NCBI GenBank assembly: GCA_949752745.1
Contig: OX457026.1
Location: 73,225,091-73,289,090, forward strand
DNA from: Protula sp. h YS-2021
Lineage: Eukaryota > Annelida > Polychaeta > Sabellida > Serpulidae
DNA length: 64,000 nt
Direction: 5' to 3'
In this document: positions 22,644 through 34,429 of the stretch, piece by piece
How the letters are laid out: each line of letters starts with the position of its first letter
Position numbering within the stretch: position 1 is the first letter of the stretch
The notes under the pieces: generated by a model
Databases searched by the model: none
Told to the model about the DNA's origin: nothing
Seen by the model: the letters and a program-made list of their open reading frames with translations, nothing else
Translations under genes and position numbers: made by a program

Positions 22644-25600
22644 ATGGCAAGCACAGGCATGCAAAGCACTGGCGAAAATACGGCGGTGAAATGTGGTCAT
22701 TATAAAAGAAGATGCACCTTTATAGTGAGTGTTGTTCAGTGTATATCTCTGTTATTTAGCGAAAGATTTAATTGCTTAGCTAATGATTAGTCATTGTCAT
22801 ATTCTAAGACCGATAATATTCAAGAAAAAAATCATGTGCAATGTTTTTAGGGGGAAAGGAGATTGGATGCTTAGGTGTAAATGTAGGTGCTTATATAGTG
22901 TTGAAGATAGGGAATTGTTTGGATTGTTGAGGTTGGGAAGCTGTTGTAAATGCGGACCATGTAGCAAAAACAGAATCTGAGCGTTCGCAAATAAAATATT
23001 TTCGGAACATACCCAAGTCACAAATGTAGACTGAGTTCTGTTTCACTGTTTAGTCACCGTGTTGCGGCAAACTTTACCCATGCCGGCTTTGCCACGACGA
23101 AGCAGAAAGCCATGAACTGGACAGGTACACTGTCCAGGAAATCCAGTGCACCGAATGTGGAGAAAGGCAAGGGGTAAGTCGCAACTGAAGGTGAAGGTAT
23201 AAGAATGAAGTATTGTTTTTTGCAGTGGGTGTACGAAAAACTGGAGTGCACTGGGAAAGATGGGGGGTATGGGTTTCTTTACAGATCGACATTTCCACCC
23301 ACACAGGCGGTTTATTTTCCCAAGGGTATTTGTTCGCTTTGAAAGTAGCTTTTAGCCGAGAAAAGCCCCCATTCCACTCCCCATCCACCCACCTAGGTTT
23401 CTGTTATAAAATGCACGCTCCTTTTTTATATCAGACATTATGGCGAAAATAAAACATGTAGGTGATTGTGCGTAATTTATTCGTAATTAATAAACTGAAA
23501 TGTCGAAGTGTTCTTGTGAAATCTCAATTTTGCAGTGAGCAGTTTATCAGAATAGCACTTGCCTTGTCCCACGGCTGTTTTACACAGGTTAGCCCAAAGT
23601 GCAGCAAGTGTGGTACGTCTTTCGGAAAGTACTTTTGCAGTATCTGCAGACTGTACGATGACAACCCCAAAAAGCAATTCCATTGTGATGCGTGTGGTCT
23701 GTGCAGGTACGAGGAGCGCTTTATCGGTGGGGATGGGGGTTATGTTCCACCTATTCCCCCCCCCCCCCTCCTTGGGATAAAAAAATAGTGGGGGGGGGGG
23801 GAGAGTGTATGTTTTTACACCTGTTCTGCGAAAGCGCAGGGAAGGTGTATCTTGGGATTCCAATTTTAAATAGTTGACTTGTTTGGGTAGAAACTTCAGA
23901 TAAAAAGAGGGAAATGGAAAGTACGTTCACTCGATGCAAGTCACTAAACTTCTAGAAAGTTTCAGTTACAGAACTTGGGGAAATGAGCCATTTGAAAATA
24001 AGGCAGCATCATAACCGTTCATATAGGACCAGAGTTGTAAGTAGAAAGTATGTAGTAAATTTAGGAGGTCCTCAAAAGTGTTCAGTTGATATTTGATTGA
24101 TGTCAGGGTTGGTGGAAAGGACAACTTCTTCCACTGCAAGCGCTGTGATATGTGCCTGGGCGTGGCACTGAAAGACAAGCACAAGGTACGCCTCGGCTCA
24201 TATCCCCTTCCTGTCATCTCGTCGTAAGGTTTTCAGGTTTGCAGCAGGGTTGGGTTTCTCCCAGGCAGAAAGGTATTTCTCCCCTCCCCATGGGAGAAAT
24301 AGGGGAAAAACTCGGGATTTAGGGTTTCTCCCAGGGAGAAATGTTTCTCCCGGGGATAAATGGGGGAGAAACAGGGGAGAAACGTCGGGCATAAAAATTC
24401 TTTCAACGTTTATTTGCATTTTATTCGAAATTATTTAATAAACTGTCATGTCATCAACATTTGGCACATTTCTGTCATGTTTAGTGCATTTAGATGGGGA
24501 TACTTTTGCAAGATGAGATTTTGCCAACTGCTCGTTCCCGCAGTAAATGCATTTAGCATATGATTTTTTATCCTTCACAGACAAACTGAAGTGCTCCCAA
24601 ACTTTATCTTTAGGTCTTCCTCCTTTAAACATTTTGAGTTGATAATTTAAAGGCAGCACAACGACAACAATCGTAATTTGTTGTTATTTCTCCCCTGGGG
24701 CAAAAACCCGGTTTAAACCCAGGGTAAAAACCCTAATGGGAGAAACCTGCCAACCCTGGTTTGACGTGACACTAGTGTATATAATTTATCCCAAACTTCT
24801 CATGTAGCTAGATGGGAGTTTTTGCGGCATTTGGTATAGTTTTAGAGAAATAACAACCCTCATGTACCCAAAGTAAAAAAAAGTTCAATGTGGGTGGGAA
24901 TGCGGAGTAGTTAAGACTTCATCGCTAAATGCCTGCTTTATGTGCCGCAGTTCTGTAACATAAATCTTAAATGTTACCACATCAATCTAGAGATGAGGGC
25001 TGTAGATGTGACAACGTAATCAAGCTTTTCATTTGACGACAGTGCGTAGAGAAAGTGTCGCGTGCGAATTGCCCTGTCTGTATGGAAGTCCTCCACACGT
25101 CGACGGCTGCAATGGCTGTGCCGAGGTGCAACCACATGTTACACAAGTAAGTAGCCATTTTTCAACCCAAGAAAAAAATGTCTGCTTACGCATCGGCGAA
25201 TTATTTTAGTTAAATATGTATTGAGAGAAACTTAAGTTCTTAACTTTTTATTGGAAAAAAAACGCACTTATTTGGCTGCATTAGATCACCTTAGCTCTAG
25301 GATACCATTTTTTGTTGATTGAAAAAATGTCATTAATTTGAAAACATAAACGTTCACCTCTGAGCCGGTTTATAGTTTAACTTGAATAGAAAGGAGGCAT
25401 TTTTGTTTGGTTTCAGAGACTGCCAGACTCAACTCTTGCGTAACGGGTAACCCTTTTTGCGAAATTCAGACAAATTGGTTAATTTTTGAATATATCGAAG
25501 TTCTGAGCTTTTACAGTCATAAATCTTGAAAAAAATCATTAACAAATCAAGTAAAAAATACAGCGTAACAAGTATGGCGAAAAATAGATAATTTCATGCC

Positions 25601-28600
25601 CATGCGTGCAACAGAGAGTTGCTTCTATAGCAGGTGAAAAGCCTGGGAAAATAATAGTGTTTAAGATTGTCAATGCGGTATATTCAAAGCTTTTAAATTA
25701 TCCTTTGGAGTAATATGTGATCTAGATATTGAGCAGCATAATCCCGTCGAACTCTTAAAGGTGCGAACATGCGATGGTGGCAGTAGATATTTATCCCCAA
25801 CCCCTAACGGCTGACTTTAAAATGCTGTTTGTTCGTACGTCGCCCAATCACAATGTTTTTTCCGGACGAAGTACAAATTGTATACAGTAAAAATGTATAT
25901 TATAGATGTGCAATAATTTTCTAACCGACCAAAAATTGTAATCTTCGTCATTTTTATATGTCTTCCCTAAGGGGAGACATCTATATATTTTGTTGTGTCC
26001 GTACGTCTGTCTGTCTGTCCGCACCGATTTATCAGAAACTAACGAGCCGATTGTCTCAAAATTTGCATGCATGTTTGGGGGCACATGTCCAGTTGATGCC
26101 AATGTTAATTTTTTGTCGTTCCTCCAAAAATCCTATTTTTGGCGAATTTTTGAACTTAGGGGTGTTTTCGTGCAATTTTTTTACTTTGTGTAGGCGGTAT
26201 ATCCGAAAAGGTTGGTTGGATTTTGCTCAAACGTTGCGAGAAGAACACACATATAGTGTAAATGTTCACTGCTATTTTATTTTTCAGTTCGTTAAAAATT
26301 GTATTTTTGGCGATTTTTTAAATTTTTGACTTGTGTGTTTTTGACTCAGTGTATTCGATATTTCCGAAACTATTTACTGGATTTTGCTCAAACCTTCCAA
26401 GAAGTACGACCATAGAGTGCAATTTTACACTGAAGGGCTATTGTTTGTTTTCGTCAAAAAATGAATTTTTTGCGATTTTTTGAAATTTTTTGTTTACGCT
26501 TTATTAAGTTTGAGTCATAATTAAGAGACGGCCTGTCGGATCTTCACTATACCTTGCACAGTACTAGAATATATATTGGAGGTGCAGCCTATTTATTGTT
26601 TTTTTGAGTAAATTTTCAATTTCTGAAAAATGTTTGAAAAAAAATGAGTGTCGTTGTATTGTGCAGACGACATACCCGTGGGGCAATGGTTAACGTTGGA
26701 CTTTAAATCGTGATGCCGTGTGTTCGATTCCCGGCTTGGGCGGTAAATATAATTTTTTTGCCGGATTGAATTGTTTTTTGGCAGAAAACATCCCTTAGTG
26801 GTCCTGTATACAACTTTTTATTTTTTAGTCAATTTTTTAATTTTTTTACGAATTTTTTAAATTTAAAAAAATACTCATATGGCCTACATGAAGTAGAAAA
26901 AAGTGTTAAAAGTGTACCTCGAACAATGGTTGAGGAGGGAGATCGATTTCAATATCCAAGATAGTTCTTCCTGCTCACTGCGAGTACGGCTTTTCGTTTT
27001 TTTGGAACGGTTCCGAAATTTTAATTTTTCTGCCTATGACGTTCAGTTACGAGTTATATGACGGCATTTATTGTTTAAAGCTCAGTAACTCGAAAACTAA
27101 TGTACCTAGCGCTTCGGCACAAAATACATTATAGACTACTCTCAAGCAAGGAATTTTTTGGCATGCCAGCGTTGTACCTATGACGTCATTGTTTACAAAT
27201 TATGACGTCATTTATTTTTGAAAGCTCAATAACTCGAAAACTTACGCACCTAGGGCTTTGGCACAAAATACATTATGAGACTATTTTTATGCAAAGAGTT
27301 TTTTGGCATGCCAACGTTGTACCTATGACGTCATCGTTTACGAGTCATGACGTCATTTATGTTTGCAAGCTCGATAACTCGAAAACTTACCCACCTAGGG
27401 CTTCGGCACAAAATACATTATGCGGCTACTTTTATGTTATGTTTTCTGTTCAAAGTGACTGATTGGGGGCTCGGGAGGCATATCCGTTTTTGTTTTAACA
27501 AAAACAATGGCCGCTCTAGTTTATTTAAAAATTTGCTTATTTTATTTTATTTACATTCATTGAATTAAAACAGTGACAAGAAGGATTCCAGATAGCTGCG
27601 CCCATGTAGAAGCAATTCGATTTGCTGGAAGCCTTTTGATGCTTGATTTACTAGGTTTCGGCTGGTCACAATGGCCCTGGACATGCTTGTTTATTTGTAC
27701 AAGCCATTTTTGCAAGTGTCGACCATAACAATACACGTAATCACACGCAATACACGTAAAGAGAACCTATCGGATTGTTTTCGCGGATAACTGTACCCGA
27801 ATCGTTTTGCGCCGAGTCCAGTCAACATCTTTTTCCTGAATACAGGTTAATTATTTGTCCGAAATCCACATAAACGACCAGTCATGTCACTCATTCAGAG
27901 TACATTTTCCGCAGAAACTCATTTAATTACCTGCTTCGGACCAAGGTTTGGAAACCACTGTCTGTGTTAATTGCAAATCAACAATTACGATTTTAGGAAT
28001 AAGAAAACTTTTCTCAGCTATTCGAGGTTAAATACATAACGATATACTCTGAAACCTGTTAGCTGTAATAAATGCATTCATAGATTGCAATTTTAGGATA
28101 TTAAAAAAAAAATTTCTTTGTGTTAATTGCACTTTTGAGAACATGAAAAAATGCTAACTACAGCCACCTTTGACAAATGCTTTTATCGGGTCTGTGTAAC
28201 TCAAACGTCGAAATTTCAGCAATTTCACGAGATGGCTAAAAAATTCTACTCATTTTACGAAATATCTAACAAATTCCGCGATTTCACAAAATGGCTGAAA
28301 TGTGACGAAATGGTGTCTTTCCAACATTCACTAGAACAGATCACACGCCAAGGCGGAAAGCAGAAAATCCGAATTTCCCTCAAAGCTCTTAAAATTTCCC
28401 AAACAGACCAGCATTTCATCCTTGTTTCTCATTGTGGAATTTTTTTACAGGAATTACACGTGCCCGATATGTAACGAGTCGTTCATGAACATGAAAGAGC
28501 ACTGGCGCATTATAGACGCGGAGATTGAAAATACGCCTATGCCTGAAGAATACCGCGACAAGAAAGTCCATATACTCTGCCGTGATTGTCATAAGGTCGG

Positions 28601-30155
28601 ATCAGATTTTCGTATTTTATTAGGGCTCGCAGTTTTGTAGTAAAAAATCGTTGTCGGTTGCCGCCCTTTTTTTGTCGGTCTTTGACCGTACCACTCTTTT
28701 TTGTCGGTCGGTGACCGCAGTCACCGACATTTACGAAGTGAAGAATTTATATTCAAAGACTTTATTTATTAATTAACACAGAACCACTCGAAATTGATGT
28801 CATGGCTAGTAAGGTATGGAGTTACTCCTGTTGTTTCAAATTTGTGCACATTGTGATGACAAACAAGGTAAACGAACACTATTCAGTGACATTAAAAGAA
28901 CGTTAGCATAGGCATCTGGATATATTTAATCATGATGCGTTGATTTGTTGTTATTTTGCGAACCGAAATAACCGAGGTGTCGGTTATGAGCACCGATGGT
29001 TTCCCTTGGTGACCGCTTTTCGGTGACCTAAAGCGAACTCAACATTTTATCAGCTCTGGCATTTGCACCAAAGAGGTAAAGTTCGCGCAGCCTGATATAA
29101 TGGCAGCAGTAAATGGCGTTACATTATATCAGGCTGCGCGAGCTTGACCTGTTTGGTGTAATTTCCGTCTGCTCAAAAGTACCGAAAAAAAGAACGTGTT
29201 TTAAAATAAACTAGAAGCTCATTCCGCTGGCGAAATGTTAAACACTTGACAAAAATTAAAACGCAAAAATGCTTCCTTCAATGGGTTATTTCTTGAATAA
29301 TATATTGCAAACAACACAGCTTGAATACGTCTTATAAGCCGAGTAGTGTTTGGTTGTTGTGGACTTAAAGTTTTATTGACTGATCAGGCATACGCCTTGT
29401 TATCTATTTACGCAGTGAGAGCTCGTACAAAGCTCACTAAGCAAATGTGTATTCTGTGCTGTCGGTAAATGCTACGCATTTATTTGCAAAAAATACCCTC
29501 TTTTCACATGGCGTTTTAACAAAGAAAACGAAATCAAAGACGAAAATAAAAAGTGGCATGCACATGTTCAGATCAAGCTCTTCATAAGTCCCAAGTTTCA
29601 TGGTCGTAGGGCCCATAGTGTTAGAGAAGAAGACACAAGAAATCGGAAAAATGTCAAGAAGAAAAAAAAAGGACAAATTTTGCTCGCGCAAATTCATATT
29701 AATCTTGCAAGCCAAAGGCTTGTCAAGTGTTAAAAATCACTTAAATGTAATACGTTGCTCTTTTTTCATAAATTGTAATGTGGTATCGTATGCCGAAAAT
29801 AACGTGTTAAAAAATAAGGAAAATCATTTGGTTAAAGTACCAATATACACCTAACATAAATACCTCCTGCCATCTTTATAATATATTAATGGTTTGTTTG
29901 CAGGAAAGCGAAACATTATTTCACATCTTTGGGCAGAAGTGCCAAGTCTGTGGTTCATACAACACATGTGGTGCGGATGGTCCTTCCGGGGATAACCTCG
30001 ATTACGGCTCTCCTGCTGCAGCATCCCACGTAGCTCACAGCGGCGCTGCGAATAGCGCCGAGGCCGGGCGAGTGGACGATGCTGAGGAAGCTGAGGAGAT
30101 GGAAGAGGCAGAAGAAGCTGTGGCAGACTCTACCCCTGATAACAATCAGAGCTAA
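22644..30155 (+). CDS. RCHY1: RCHY1/PIRH2 E3 ubiquitin ligase, 8 coding exons
   Basis: Exons join 22644-22724, 23054-23173, 23588-23706, 24107-24185, 25043-25146, 25417-25446, 28451-28595 and 29904-30155. All introns are GT-AG, phases agree throughout, and the product is 309 residues. The family (human PIRH2) transfers ubiquitin to p53 and other targets. The N-terminus has the CHY zinc finger (CGHY at 17-20, C30, C31, CRLCH at 37-41, C59, C62). A CTCHY-type region follows (C72 to C123). The RING-H2 is complete: C143, C146, C162, H164, H167, C170, C182, C185. Next are TPMPEEYRD and a C-terminal zinc ribbon (CRDC at 221, CQVC at 239). The tail after residue 247 is longer than in human and acidic ([12 protein letters not shown]). 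Exon 6 is only 30 nt. The exon 7 donor GTCGGA is weak, though the join restores the family sequence. The first in-frame ATG was taken as the start; extra 5' UTR exons are possible. Confidence 0.95.
24245..24758. mobile_element. Small hAT-like element in RCHY1 intron 4
   Basis: Ends are inverted: CAGGGTTGGGTTTCTCCCA at the left and TGGGAGAAACC then GCCAACCCTG at the right. CAGGGTT ends are typical of hAT elements. The flanking octamers are GTTTGCAG and GTTTGACG, a plausible decayed 8-bp target duplication (6 of 8). Inside are further TTTCTCCC/GGGAGAAA repeats and a BED-finger remnant on the minus strand. The element lies wholly within an intron. Confidence 0.75.
24435..24659 (-). pseudogene. 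BED-type zinc finger remnant of a hAT transposase
   Basis: A 74-codon frame contains [23 protein letters not shown] and SKCTKH, the CxxC...H pattern with an upstream aromatic VWEHF that marks BED fingers. BED fingers form the N-terminus of many hAT transposases. No RNase-H-like catalytic domain or dimerisation region is present, so the parent element was internally deleted. Confidence 0.65.
26674..26743 (+). pseudogene. tRNA-like sequence inside the repeat
   Basis: GGGGCAATGGTTAACG resembles an A box and TGTTCGATTCCCGG a B box at tRNA-like spacing. The seven-base loop CTTTAAA would give anticodon TTA. Acceptor and T stems pair poorly. It is probably a SINE promoter or dead tRNA copy, not a functional tRNA. 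Confidence 0.4.
27060..27450 (+). repeat. ~145 bp tandem repeat with TGACGTCA palindromes
   Basis: AATAACTCGAAAACTTA, CCTAGGGCTT and GGCACAAAATACATTATG recur in about 2.5 units. TGACGTCA occurs at 27,181, 27,203, 27,326 and 27,348: paired sites 22 bp apart, repeated every 145 bp. It lies in RCHY1 intron 6. Confidence 0.8.
29063..29161. repeat. 99-bp near-perfect hairpin (RCHY1 intron 7)
   Basis: Two 40-base arms pair at about 36 of 40 positions around a 19-base loop (GCAGCAGTAAATGGCGTTA). The inner 20 pairs are CGCGCAGCCTGATATAATG without mismatch. This could be a miniature foldback element or a microRNA-like precursor. No second copy was recognised in this window. Confidence 0.75.
29205..29735 (-). 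repeat. Dispersed repeat family R1, inverted copy (RCHY1 intron 7)
   Basis: The reverse complement matches 3565-4060 from the TTGGCTTGCAAG start to the CGAAATGTTAAACAC end, including ACTGATCAGGCATACGC and CGAGTAGTGTTTGG. It lacks the 170 bp insert of the 2885 and 6612 copies. It is a diverged copy. Confidence 0.7.
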
Positions 30156-30599
30156 CGGGCAGATCAAAACATAGCCATAAAAAACATGTAACGATATTAC
30201 AGGTCAATTAAGAATATTTCAAAGGCTTCCAAAAACGTTCGGCCAGTAGTGTGTGACAGACACAATACGCTCTAGTCTTATTTAATCGGTTTTATGTATG
30301 TTTGTTATTTGATGGGGGGAGAAAGGAAGCGAGTAGGAGCAGGGCATCGTTCGGGGAGAAGGTTCTGTAAACTGGGTTGAAAAGATGTTACTGAAAATAT
30401 GTGTTCTATATTTAACGCTAGAGTTCGCAATAGATCTTCGAACGGGCACCTACCGAAGACATTCAGCCGCCAACTGAAACTTCCGGTATTTCGGTTATTT
30501 GTTGTCTCATTTATGATTCCTCAAGAAAAAATGCACAGCATATTGAAAAACACGCATCTTGTATCGTACTGGGGGTTTTGTATGAGCTCTGTTAGCGGG

Positions 30600-31120
30600 T
30601 AAGAGGGTCCGTGAAAATTTGTGTGTAAAATATCACGATAATGGAAAGTCGTATCGACTTAAGACGTTGTACGGGATTCCTTTGGTCAATCGGGCGTCTT
30701 TGTCAACTTTTGATGCACAAGGGAAAATTAAGAAAGGCGTGTGACGCCATTACGCTAAAATCTTGTGTATGAAGAAAACGCATCTAACGTTATATTTTTA
30801 ACAAGATCTTGCATGTAGAATATCTCAATAATGGAAAGTCGTATCGACTTCAAACTTTGCATGTCCTTTGCTTGGGTTAATCTGTCTGACATTATGTCAA
30901 AATCTTAATCGAAAAAGTTTTCCGCCGCTGAACGTCGGAGATTCTTTCAGAGTTGTTGGGGTTGTTGTTTGGTAGGTCTGAAAAATTCTATTTTGTTGCA
31001 AACTGGTCAAGCGAAGACCGCATATAACGTCATAATGTCGAGCTGTGTGCTTCTAACAAAATCTCGTGCGCAAAATATTTCGAAAAAGAGAAGTTGGATC
31101 TAGTACACACTTTGGTATGG
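30600..31120 (+). repeat. ~200 bp tandem repeat, about 2.5 copies
   Basis: ATAATGGAAAGTCGTATCGA occurs at about 30,637 and 30,828. Related AAAATATTTCGAAAAAGAGA sequence occurs near 31,070. The array lies about 450 bp past the RCHY1 stop codon. No AATAAA signal was seen between the stop and the array. Confidence 0.65.
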
Positions 31121-31307
31121 TCACTCCATGGATAAGTCGTACAATTTTTCAGAACTTGAAACGCGTATGGGAAGTAAATGGACGGCACATGACGTCATTA
31201 CGCTGAAACATTCTGTGGTACATTTTTCTTTTACTGTCCAGACCCAGCTCTTTAGTCTCTTGTGGCAACTGAGTATCGTGAGTAAACTCGTGTTGTGCTA
31301 CGCTGGG

Positions 31308-31510
31308 GATTACAGCGTTTTTGGCAAGATATCGATCGTGCGATTACAGCGTTTTTAGCAAGATACCGATCGTGGGATTAAAGCGTTTTCAGCAAGATAT
31401 CGATCGTGTGATTACAGCGTTTTCAGCAAGATACCGATACAGCGTTTTTAAAAAGATATCGATCGTGGGATTACAGCGTTTTCAACAAGACATCGCTCGT
31501 GACGCCATGA
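31308..31510 (+). repeat. 34-bp tandem repeat, about six copies
   Basis: The unit ATTACAGCGTTTTYAGCAAG plus ATAYCGATCGTGNG starts every 34 bp (TACAGC or TAAAGC at 31,311, 31,345, 31,379 and 31,413). One unit is shortened near 31,440. Confidence 0.9.
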
Positions 31511-31784
31511 ATGAGCCATTGTGGTAGTTCAAAACAGCGTCTGCACAATCCAAGGTATTAGTCACAGCTGTATGATCCATAGCTTTGTTATGTGCCTTTT
31601 TGTGTAAGGCTCACTAAATGGTATCACGTAATGAATTCCTTGGCCATGGGGTGTCAGTTGTATTGCATTATGTGGGCAACAACTACTACAATTTGGCTGC
31701 GTTGTGGGACACTTAAGCGATAGTTGTACACTAAGAATGTGATTCAACTGATTCATGGTATGTATCCCATGATTAACTAGATTG

Positions 31785-32870
31785 GCCAGTGTTTTTGTTA
31801 AAACAAAAACGGATATGTCTCCCCCGCCCCCCAATCAGTCACTTGGAAAAAAAAATCGCCAAAAATACATTTTTACAGAAAATCAAGAAAAACTTCGCAG
31901 AGAACATTTCCACTACATATGGATTCTTCTTGCCATGTTTCAGCCTAATCCAACAAACTGTTTCGGAGACATCGCAACAATTATGGGCAAAAAAGTTAAA
32001 AATCAAAAATTGAAAAATTCGCCAAAAATAAATTTTTAACGGAAATGAAGAAACACTTCGCAGTAAACATTTACAAGTTTTGTGAGTTCTTCCTGCCAAG
32101 TTTCAGCCTAATCCAACAAACCGTTTCGGAGATATCGCAACAATATGGCCCAAAAAATTAAAATTCAAAAATTAAAAAAATCGCCAAAAATACATTTTCA
32201 ACGGAAATGAAAAGAAACTTCGCAATAAACATTTGCACTATATGTGGGTTATTCTTGCCAAGCTTCAGCCTAATCCAACAAACTGTTTCGGAGATATAGC
32301 AACAATATGGTAAAAAAAGTTAAAAATCATAAATTTAAAAATTCGCCAAAAATACATTTTCAAAGGAAATGAGGAAAACTTCGCAGTAAACATTTACACG
32401 TTTTGTGAGTTCTTCTTGCCAAGTTTCAACGTAATCCAACTCACCGTTTCGGAGATATCGCAACACTATGGCAAAAAAAAGTTGAAAATCAAAAATTTAA
32501 AAATTCGCCAAAAATACATTTTCAGCGGAAATGAAATAAAACTTCACAGTAAACATTTGCACTATATGTGTGTTGTTCTTGCCACGTTTCAGCCTATTCC
32601 AACAAACTGTTTTGGAGATATAGCCTGGCAAAATGAAAAAAAATGCACGAAACCCCAACCCCCTGTGTTCAAAAATTTGCCAAAAATAGAATTTTTGAGG
32701 TAACGAAAAAAGAAAAAAAAAATACCACGGGCATCATCTAGACATGTACCCCAATATGTATGAATGTTTTGAGAAAAATCGACTCATTAATTTCATAAGA
32801 ACTCACTGCGGACAGACGGACGGACAGACGCACCAAATGCTATATATGTCTCCCTTAGGGGGAGACATAT
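31785..32870 (-). repeat. Dispersed element with tandem core, copy 2
   Basis: Opposite orientation to copy 1 at 25,958. From the left: an end shared with 27,455-27,515, then six units of about 162 bp (GCCAAAAATACATTTT at about 31,858, 32,021, 32,182, 32,345, 32,508 and 32,679). Each unit carries TTTCAGCCTAATCCAACAAA and GTTTCGGAGATATCGCAAC. The right end has a GACGGACGGACAGACG box (about 32,811-32,830) and a hairpin ATATGTCTCCC / GGAGACATAT (32,844-32,870). Confidence 0.9.
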
Positions 32871-32879
32871 AAAAAATGT

Positions 32880-34280
32880 TACATGTATATTACATATTGC
32901 TAGTTGTCTTTTTTTAAAGTGTTTTGACAGTCATCCATCTGAGTTCCTTTATTTACCTTTTTTTACTGTGAGTTATGGTTATATTTACAGAAAAGGAAAA
33001 TTATCCTTTTATTTATGCAAAAGGAGAAATGGATAATAGGTATTACAAAACTATCGGATTTAGTCAGGGATACATATGTTTTTGGTTTAATTAGGTCTCA
33101 ATTGAAAGTGTATATAAATTCCCGTACACTGGTGTTTTGCGTGCTCTGGCCACTATAATTTGATCACATGGCTTTGGCTCCTGTCCACTGTTGGGAATAT
33201 TTTTTCGAGGAAATTATCGCACATCCACATAGCTATGCAAACCCGGCAATGTTGTTTTTTTTTCTTAGTTAAACATGTTGTTTCGATTGGAAAGTGTTTT
33301 GTTTGAAAAATTGTGAATACAACCGAAAAGACTTAGGAGAAAGTAATTCGAGGTGACAGATTAGGGAGAGTTGATGTCAGAGAGATAAAATCAAGTATTC
33401 CAACTTCTGCGGTCATTTTATACTTAATTATTTATGCAGGTTAGTTTTCAGCGCGTTTTGCTGAATATCTCTTATAAAGATTTAAAGCAAATCCTCAGCC
33501 GATACTTAATACTTATATGACAATGTTTGCGTGTAGTTTTATTTTCCATGTTGACTCTATTGAATTATATGAATAAACACAAGTCTGGAACTTGCGATGC
33601 TATTTGGCTTCAGAACGAATACCTCCAATGGAGACACCGTTCAGATGGCTTCGGATGTAACCCGTCTGTCTAGTGGCCAGGTGAAAGAGTGAAAAATATT
33701 ATTTGCACGAACAGGCAGAATTGATTGTCAAGCAGTTGTGTACTGTGCGAATCATGTTAAAACTGGCCCAGTGGTAAAACCATGCACGTGAAGACCTTAT
33801 TTATTCAACAAAACTTTCAAATATATAGGCATACAAATAAAGTAGCATTCAGAACATTTAGCGTTCACAAATGGCATAATATCCTGGGATATTGTGTCCA
33901 GCCTGATTCACGCTTCCTTTCTTTATTAACCACACCCCTCCCTTCTACGCTCCGTCAATCTACAGTCAACCTCCCACAACTGTTCAATCCTGAGATATGT
34001 CGACCGCAAAATTCACGTCAGGTTAGCAAAGCTGTATTTCCAAGTTGTATAGTGTCGCCAGAAAGCTGAACAACTTGATTTGAACAAAGAAATAGGTTTT
34101 ACACATTGTATTTTGTGTTGCTTCAAGTAACTTTTTTGAAGGCCCGTTAAGATCATTGTTTTTTTCTGCATGTTAACAGTTTTTGACATGGGGCCCTATT
34201 TTAAAATCACGAAGGGGGGTAAGGGGGGGAACGGTAATCAAAATTCGAATTTAAATTACCGGGGCGGGTAGCTCGAATTC
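32880..34280. other. No recognisable feature
   Basis: AT-rich intergenic DNA between the repeat element and POLR1F. A 95-codon frame at 33,782-34,069 resembles no known family and lacks convincing splice or start context. Confidence 0.4.
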
Positions 34281-34295
34281 GATTTTATATTACAG

Positions 34296-34320
34296 ATGGG
34301 GGGGGGGGGGGGGGGGGGTA
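34296..34320. repeat. Poly-G tract
   Basis: About 20 consecutive G, flanked by GGGGG/AATTTAAA-rich sequence. It is a likely replication-slippage and assembly weak point. Confidence 0.8.
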
Positions 34321-34349
34321 ATAGAAATGCGGGGGTAATTTAAAATCTT

Positions 34350-34425
34350 TACACTGGGCTTCAACTCACGACCTCATGATTATCAGTCCAACGTGCTACT
34401 GACTTGGACAAACTACCCTTCGACT
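34350..34425 (-). pseudogene. tRNA-like pseudogene
   Basis: On the minus strand AGTCAGTAGCACGTTGGAC resembles an A box and anticodon arm. The loop CTGATAA would give anticodon GAT. GTGAGTTGAAGCCC is a degraded B box. A diverged T arm argues for a tRNA-derived repeat and against a working isoleucine tRNA. Confidence 0.35.
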
Positions 34426-34429
34426 GGTG

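Larger units (their letters stand above)
25958..27515 (+). repeat. Dispersed element with hairpin head and tandem core, copy 1 (RCHY1 intron 6)
   Basis: Starts with a hairpin (ATGTCTTCCC / GGGGAGACAT, 25,958-25,980) and a GTCC/GTCT box (25,996-26,022). Diverged units of about 140-170 bp follow, each with GGATTTTGCTCAAAC and GCGATTTTTT. The end near 27,455-27,515 (GTGACTGATTGGGGG, CATATCCGTTTTTGTTTTA) matches, inverted, the start of the copy at 31,785-32,870. Confidence 0.7.

Noticed and set aside
23477..23863. 128-codon minus-strand frame
   Set aside because: Antisense to RCHY1 exon 3 and driven by C/G runs.
34350..34425. Functional isoleucine tRNA
   Set aside because: The B box reads GTTGAAGCC, not GTTCGAATC, and the stems do not pair; treated as a tRNA-like pseudogene.
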